DNA of 8,521 nt, taken from contig WLQO01000045.1 of the NCBI GenBank assembly GCA_009698295.1, forward strand, positions 1 through 8,521. Direction: 5' to 3'. The DNA comes from Actinomycetota bacterium. GTDB taxonomy: Bacteria; Actinomycetota; Actinomycetes; Nanopelagicales; Nanopelagicaceae. Of the stretch, positions 4,566 through 8,521 are shown one piece after another; position 1 is the first letter of the stretch, and each line of letters starts with the position of its first letter. The notes beneath the pieces were generated by a model. It saw nothing but the letters and a program-made list of their open reading frames with translations, did not search any database and was not told the origin of the DNA. Made by a program: the position numbers and the translations under genes.

Positions 4566-6101
4566 ATGACCAATAGAACCGCGCCTAAATTTCTGCCGAA
4601 ATTTTCCGCCTCATTGCTTAGCCCGATCGAGGTTTCTTTAGAGGCGCTTGCAGATTCGCAGGCGATTGCCATTGGCTTCACCGCAGATGCAACTAATGCG
4701 ATTACTACTTTTGATTTTCCGGCAAATAGCGCTCTGATTAAAAAGTTAGAAAAATTATTTGATTTAAATCTTCGCGATGAACTCGAGTTTTTCTCGGCAA
4801 CTGGGAAAACAGGTGAGCTATTTGAGATTCCAGTGGCATCCGATCAAATGCAAGCCGACCGAATACTTTTACTTGGGCTCGGCGATGTAACAACTCCATC
4901 GCTTCGCCAAGCCGGTGCAGCGCTTGGTCGCAAAGGGCGTGGCAAGGCCACCGTCATCTCATCAATCTGCGTTGCTAGCCATGATCAATTAAAGGCATTT
5001 GCCATTTCTGTACAACTAGGTGCTTACATCTGGACGCAAAAAACTGGCGCTACACAAGAGCTGCCCCAATTTTTATTTGCTACCGAAAAACCTGAGGTGA
5101 TCATTGACGCAGGTGTTATTGCCAGCGCAATTTCGCGCACTCGCGATTTAATTCATACCCCCTCAAATATTAAGACTCCACTTTGGGTAGCTAATGAGGC
5201 GCAGAAGATCGCTGCCGAGAATGGATTAGAGATTCGAGTTTTAGCCGGCAAAGAGTTAGCAGAATTTGGCGGGCTTCGCGCTGTCGGAAACTCATCTCCT
5301 AATCCAGGACCTCGTTTTGTGGAAATCACATATCACCCACGTGGAATGAAAAAGAATTTTGGCGCGCTGCCACACGTTGTGATTGTCGGTAAAGGAATTA
5401 CCTTCGACACTGGCGGAGTTTCTTTAAAACGTCCTTATACATTTATGACCGCGATGAAATCGGATATGGCGGGATCTGCCGCTGCACTCGGTGCAATTAG
5501 CGCGCTTTCACACTTTCAACCACAGGTGCATGTCACAGTTTTGATGATGCTCGCTGAGAATGCGCTCTCTGGTACTTCGCAACGCCCTAGCGATGTCATT
5601 ACCCAATACGGTGGCAAAACTGTTGAAATTTTAGATACCGATGCTGAGGGCCGATTGGTTTTAGCAGATGGAATTGCATATGCCGTTAAAAACTTAAATC
5701 CAGATTACATAATTGATATCGCAACACTGACTGGTTCAGCCACTTTAGGCCTGGGGCGTCAGCATGCAGCGATGTACACCCGCGATGAAACTTTGGCTAA
5801 GGAGCTTTTCGCAATCGGACAACGTTCAGGTGATCAGGTCTGGCATATGCCGCTAGTAGATGATTATCACGAAGCGCTTGAAAGTCCGATCGCAGATCTA
5901 AGTCACGTCACAGCCAAGAAAAAATTTAGCGCTGGCTCAATCACAGCAGCGTTATTTCTAGAACAATTTGCGGGAGAACACACCTGGGTTCACCTTGATA
6001 TTGCTGGCGTAGCCCGCAGTGAAGTTGATGCTGGCGAAAATCCCAAAGGCGGTACCGGTTTTGGGGTCCGACTTCTTATCGATTGGCTAACCACACTCTA
6101 A
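4566..6101 (+). CDS. pepA: Leucyl aminopeptidase (M17 family)
   Basis: This 511-residue cytosolic metallo-aminopeptidase removes N-terminal amino acids from peptides using two metal ions, normally as a hexamer. The variable N-terminal domain covers roughly residues 1-180 and the catalytic domain the remainder. Ligand and catalytic residues are in place: K276 and D281 in GKGITFDTGG, K288 in SLKRP, D300 in MKSDMAGSAAALG, and D359, E361 and R363 in TDAEGRL. The family signature NTDAEGRL reads DTDAEGRL here, a conservative Asn-to-Asp change. The spacing between the first Asp ligand and D300 is one residue longer than I recall for E. coli PepA (275 to 293). ATG 4566 is preferred to an in-frame TTG at 4557, which would abut the -10. 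Its TAA overlaps the next ATG by one base (TAATG), so it heads a likely operon with the methyltransferase, protease, tatB and mrp genes. Confidence 0.95.
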   Translation: MTNRTAPKFLPKFSASLLSPIEVSLEALADSQAIAIGFTADATNAITTFDFPANSALIKKLEKLFDLNLRDELEFFSATGKTGELFEIPVASDQMQADRILLLGLGDVTTPSLRQAGAALGRKGRGKATVISSICVASHDQLKAFAISVQLGAYIWTQKTGATQELPQFLFATEKPEVIIDAGVIASAISRTRDLIHTPSNIKTPLWVANEAQKIAAENGLEIRVLAGKELAEFGGLRAVGNSSPNPGPRFVEITYHPRGMKKNFGALPHVVIVGKGITFDTGGVSLKRPYTFMTAMKSDMAGSAAALGAISALSHFQPQVHVTVLMMLAENALSGTSQRPSDVITQYGGKTVEILDTDAEGRLVLADGIAYAVKNLNPDYIIDIATLTGSATLGLGRQHAAMYTRDETLAKELFAIGQRSGDQVWHMPLVDDYHEALESPIADLSHVTAKKKFSAGSITAALFLEQFAGEHTWVHLDIAGVARSEVDAGENPKGGTGFGVRLLIDWLTTL

Positions 6102-6727
6102 TGATTATCGATCCACATACTTACGCAGAAACTTTTCTACCGGAAGATGAAGTTAAACGTAATGCGCGCGCTGTCGGAGAAGAGATGGGCGCAATAGATG
6201 CGACCGCTGGTACAGGTGCGTATCTAAAACATTTAGCACATATTTTATCTGCCCAGTCAGTAGTTGAAATCGGCACAGGTTCTGGTGTTGGTGCTCTCTG
6301 GGTTCTAGAAGGCATGATGGCAAGCGGCACGTTGACATCCATAGATAACGAGATGGAACATAGCAACGCTGCCAAGAGCGCATTTTTAGATGCAGATATT
6401 GCCGCTGCTCGCTTTCGACTAATCACAAATCCTGCGATGGAAGTTGTGACGAAATTGGCAGATCGCGCATATGACATGGTTATCTTCCGTCACAACCCAG
6501 AAGATTTACCTTTTGCGATAAATGAAGCCCACCGCATTTTGCGAAGTGGGGGAGTATTTGTTATCGATAATTTCTTTGGCGGCGAAAAAGTTTCAGATCC
6601 AGCACAACGTGACCCAAAGACAGTTGCCCTCCGCGAGGCTGGGAAATCACTGAAAAATCAGATAGACCTATGGGTGACTTCACTCATACCGGTCGGTGAT
6701 GGTTTGTTACTTGCTACAAAACTGTAG
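6101..6727 (+). CDS. Class I SAM-dependent O-methyltransferase (Rv1220c-like) with altered metal-site motif
   Basis: This 208-residue cytoplasmic protein has the Rossmann methyltransferase fold of the PF01596 (COMT/CCoAOMT-like) family. The SAM-binding motif VEIGTGSGVGALW begins at residue 55, and the acidic end of the second strand is in LTSIDNE. The late block AHRILRSGGVFVIDN and the C-terminal VGDGLLLATKL are typical. The segment after YDMVIF, where relatives read roughly IDADK or IDADP (a divalent metal and substrate site), is RHNPEDL here (130-136), so the usual Asp is missing. The substrate is unknown, as it is to my knowledge for the mycobacterial homologue Rv1220c, which also sits just upstream of the sigE-htrA-tatB region. 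The start is the ATG overlapping the pepA stop; an upstream TTG at 6083 is less likely. Translational coupling to pepA is probable. It could be a metal-independent or altered-specificity member. Confidence 0.87.
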   Translation: MIIDPHTYAETFLPEDEVKRNARAVGEEMGAIDATAGTGAYLKHLAHILSAQSVVEIGTGSGVGALWVLEGMMASGTLTSIDNEMEHSNAAKSAFLDADIAAARFRLITNPAMEVVTKLADRAYDMVIFRHNPEDLPFAINEAHRILRSGGVFVIDNFFGGEKVSDPAQRDPKTVALREAGKSLKNQIDLWVTSLIPVGDGLLLATKL

Positions 6728-6731
6728 GAAG
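6726..6731 (+). promoter_or_regulatory. Ribosome binding site of the htrA-like gene
   Basis: AGGAAG lies 8 bases before the ATG at 6740 and overlaps the last two bases of the methyltransferase stop codon. It supports ATG 6740 as the start and translation within one transcript. Confidence 0.6.
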
Positions 6732-6739
6732 ATGGGCGC

Positions 6740-7870
6740 ATGAGTAACTCACAGCCATCTGGCGCGAATGGCCCATGGTGGGTACCTGCCAATAAAAATG
6801 GAAAATCGAATTTGATTACTCGTTCCAATGCAATTCTCTTGGCCTTTATTGCAGGCTTGGTTGGTTCTATTTTTGGCGCTTCATCATCTGGTTCTTTATT
6901 TGGCCATTCCATAAATATTTCACGGACATCTAACTCAATTGAACGCGCACCAGGTTCTGTTGCCGATATCGCTAAGCGAGTTATTCCGTCAGTCGTATCG
7001 ATCGAAGCAAGCACCAAAAAAGGTGGCGCAACTGGCACTGGTTTTGTGATTGAAAGTAACGGCTACATTCTTACTAACAACCACGTAATTGCAGAAGCGG
7101 TAGCCGGTAACGGAACTATTGATGTGACCTTAAATAGCGGCCAGAAATACTCTGCCAAAGTTATCGGGCGAGATTCTTCATATGATTTAGCTGTTCTTAA
7201 AATTGCAGTAACCGGCTTAACTGCTTTGCAATTTGGCGATAGCGACAAAGTTGCAGTAGGCGACTCAGTTATTGCAATTGGTTCTCCACTCGGTCTTTCT
7301 GGAACCGTTACCTTAGGAATCATCAGCGCCAAGGATCGCGCAGTAACAGCAGGTGAAACCGGAAGCGATAACTCATTTATTAATGCTTTACAAACAGATG
7401 CAGCGATTAATCCAGGCAATTCAGGTGGACCATTGGTCGATTCGACTGGTTCAGTAATCGGCGTCAATTCGGCGATCGCAACCTTAGGCGCATCTTTTGG
7501 TTCGCAAAGTGGATCAATCGGATTAGGTTTTGCGATACCGATTAATCAAGCTCGCAAGACTGCTGATCAATTGATTAAAAATGGAAAGGCGACATATCCA
7601 GTCTTGGGTGTCTCGATTGATATGAAGTTTGATGGTGAAGGTGCACTGATTTCTAAGAACGCAAAAGCAATTCTCTTAGGCGGGCCAGCTGATAAAGCCG
7701 GGCTCAAAGCAGGAGATATCATCATTAAATTTGATGGACGTGCGATTACTACTGCCGAGGAGTTAATCGTCGCAATTCGGGCCAAGAGCGTTGGCGATAA
7801 AGTCGAACTTACATATACGCGCAATGGAGTAAGCGCCACCGCGACAGTTGTACTGAACGCCGGAAAGTAA
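6740..7870 (+). CDS. htrA: HtrA/DegP-like membrane-anchored serine protease with PDZ domain
   Basis: This 376-residue trypsin-like protease is anchored by one N-terminal membrane segment (about residues 31-47), with the bulk predicted outside the membrane. A short cytoplasmic tail rich in Ser, Asn and Gly precedes it. The catalytic triad is complete: H115 in LTNNHVIAEA, D149 in SSYDLAVLKI and S228 in INPGNSGGPLVD. One PDZ domain follows (about 283-375), with PVLGVSID, GGPADKAGLKAGDIIIKFDG and a C-terminal strand pair. HtrA proteins degrade or refold damaged exported proteins and often act in envelope stress signalling. In mycobacteria the equivalent gene Rv1223 lies downstream of sigE-rseA, which are absent here: the gap to the methyltransferase is 12 bases. 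The cytoplasmic tail is short compared with mycobacterial HtrA as I recall it. tatB follows after 4 bases. Confidence 0.94.
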   Translation: MSNSQPSGANGPWWVPANKNGKSNLITRSNAILLAFIAGLVGSIFGASSSGSLFGHSINISRTSNSIERAPGSVADIAKRVIPSVVSIEASTKKGGATGTGFVIESNGYILTNNHVIAEAVAGNGTIDVTLNSGQKYSAKVIGRDSSYDLAVLKIAVTGLTALQFGDSDKVAVGDSVIAIGSPLGLSGTVTLGIISAKDRAVTAGETGSDNSFINALQTDAAINPGNSGGPLVDSTGSVIGVNSAIATLGASFGSQSGSIGLGFAIPINQARKTADQLIKNGKATYPVLGVSIDMKFDGEGALISKNAKAILLGGPADKAGLKAGDIIIKFDGRAITTAEELIVAIRAKSVGDKVELTYTRNGVSATATVVLNAGK

Positions 7871-7874
7871 AGTC

Positions 7875-8177
7875 ATGTTCTTTGATTTCGGCGCTGGAGA
7901 AATACTCGGTCTTGCCCTGCTTGCAATTATTTTGGTCGGGCCGGATCGACTCCCGAACTTAGCCGTTGACGCGGCAAAGTTGGTAAAGAAGATTAAAGCT
8001 TTATCTCAGAGCGCTACATCAGAACTACGTCAAAACTTAGGTCCAGGGTTTGAAGATTTAAAACCATCTGATTTACACCCCAAGAAATTTATTCAGAAAC
8101 ACATCACCAACGCGCTAGAAGAAGATGAATCTGCTCCTGCTAAATTTAAAGCCAAGATTGACCCAGATTTGCTATGA
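7875..8177 (+). CDS. tatB: Sec-independent protein translocase subunit TatB
   Basis: This 100-residue TatA/B-family protein has an N-terminal transmembrane helix with the conserved Glu (E9 in GAGEILGLALLAIILVGPDR) and the GP-x-RLP hinge at about 22-27. An amphipathic helix follows (DAAKLVKKIKALSQSATSEL), then a charged cytoplasmic tail ending in IDPDLL. TatB works with TatC as the receptor for folded proteins bearing twin-arginine signals. The assignment as TatB rather than TatA rests on the early Glu, the long tail, and the htrA-tatB-mrp gene order shared with mycobacteria (Rv1223, Rv1224, and Rv1229c a little further on). The start is preceded by a weak GGAAAG and lies 4 bases after the htrA stop. 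The TGA stop overlaps the next ATG as ATGA, which indicates translational coupling. Confidence 0.9.
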   Translation: MFFDFGAGEILGLALLAIILVGPDRLPNLAVDAAKLVKKIKALSQSATSELRQNLGPGFEDLKPSDLHPKKFIQKHITNALEEDESAPAKFKAKIDPDLL

Positions 8178-8521
8178 CAACTATCGAACTGATTCATCAA
8201 GCACTAGCCACCGTTTCCGATCCTGAGCTGCACCGCCCACTTCCTGATTTAGGAATGGTGGAATCCGTTTCAGTCAATGGCGCAATCGCTGAGTTAAAAA
8301 TTTTATTAACGATTTCTGGCTGTCCGATGCAAGATCGACTCAAAACAGATATCACTGCTGCAGTCACGCAGGTTCCAGATATAGATGAGGTATCGATTGT
8401 CTTTGGAGTCATGTCCGAAGAACAACGCAATAACGTTAAAAAACTACTTCGCGGTGGACGTGAGAAATTTATTCCATTCGCTCAACCAGATTCTTTGACG
8501 CGCGTTATTGGTATTGCATCC
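8174..8521 (+). CDS. mrp: Mrp/ApbC-type Fe-S cluster carrier, N-terminal part (3' end beyond window)
   Basis: The 116 codons visible are the N-terminal MIP18/DUF59 domain of an Mrp/ApbC/Nbp35-type protein: ELIHQALATVSDPELHRPLP, DLGMVESV, and ISGCPMQDRLKTDITAAV with the conserved Cys. A linker follows, ending in RVIGIAS at the window edge. The P-loop ATPase domain, including its Walker A motif, would lie just beyond and is not seen. Such proteins bind and hand over Fe-S clusters in the cytoplasm in an ATP-dependent way. The start is the ATG overlapping the tatB stop (ATGA), so translation is probably coupled. The mrp neighbourhood with tatB and htrA matches mycobacteria. The family call is firm for the domain and good for the whole gene. 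Confidence 0.88.
   Translation, partial: MTTIELIHQALATVSDPELHRPLPDLGMVESVSVNGAIAELKILLTISGCPMQDRLKTDITAAVTQVPDIDEVSIVFGVMSEEQRNNVKKLLRGGREKFIPFAQPDSLTRVIGIAS

Noticed and set aside
6121..6477. Open frame of 118 codons on the minus strand inside the O-methyltransferase
   Set aside because: Antisense shadow with low-complexity Ser/Ala/Pro content and no start signal.
7063..7467. Open frame of 134 codons on the minus strand inside htrA
   Set aside because: Shadow of the protease domain, whose catalytic triad is intact on the plus strand.
1..8521. Mobile elements, CRISPR, tRNA/rRNA, phage or toxin-antitoxin system
   Set aside because: No transposase, repeat-spacer pattern, cloverleaf, integrase or paired small toxin genes could be seen; gene content and order look like conserved core chromosome.

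Overview
The window reads as chromosomal housekeeping DNA of a small-genome, low-GC actinobacterium. The best guess is the freshwater acI / Nanopelagicales group; this placement is inference. The support is an actinobacterial-type DapD, a DUF3117 protein almost identical in its core to the mycobacterial Rv1211 family, a gene order resembling the dapD-to-mrp region of Mycobacterium tuberculosis (Rv1201c-Rv1229c), AT-rich codon choice, and very tight packing with leaderless-looking starts. The longest stretch without a gene is only about 126 bases.

Layout. Bases 1-2006 (+) hold the 3' end of an ExoA-like family 2 glycosyltransferase and a secreted SpoIID/LytB-domain protein, a cell-envelope pair. 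Bases 2010-2948 (-) hold dapD (lysine/diaminopimelate synthesis), convergent with the SpoIID gene across 3 bases. A 30-base divergent gap separates dapD from a rightward group: a LOG-family phosphoribohydrolase (2979-3518), an SRPBCC-fold protein (3529-3984), and a 64-residue protein consisting only of a sigma-70 region 4-like helix-turn-helix (3995-4189). A 126-base leader with a strong Shine-Dalgarno precedes the DUF3117 gene (4316-4495). A likely operon then runs to the window edge: M17 leucyl aminopeptidase (4566-6101), class I O-methyltransferase (6101-6727), HtrA-like membrane serine protease with PDZ (6740-7870), tatB (7875-8177), and the N-terminal part of an Mrp/ApbC Fe-S carrier (8174 onward).

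How it fits together. The operon from 4566 combines peptide turnover, envelope proteolysis, Tat export and Fe-S cluster handling, linked by stop/start overlaps or gaps of at most 12 bases. In mycobacteria sigE and its anti-sigma gene rseA lie between the O-methyltransferase and htrA; here that gap is 12 bases, and the only sigma-like gene is the small region-4-only protein upstream. Several genes have a TAnnnT hexamer 6-9 bases before their ATG, suggesting leaderless or near-leaderless transcription.

I see no mobile element, CRISPR array, tRNA/rRNA or phage feature. I do not see clear evidence of a new multi-gene system. The best leads are the orphan sigma-4 protein with loss of the sigE module, the altered metal-site motif in the O-methyltransferase, the back-to-back leaderless promoters, and the DUF3117 leader.
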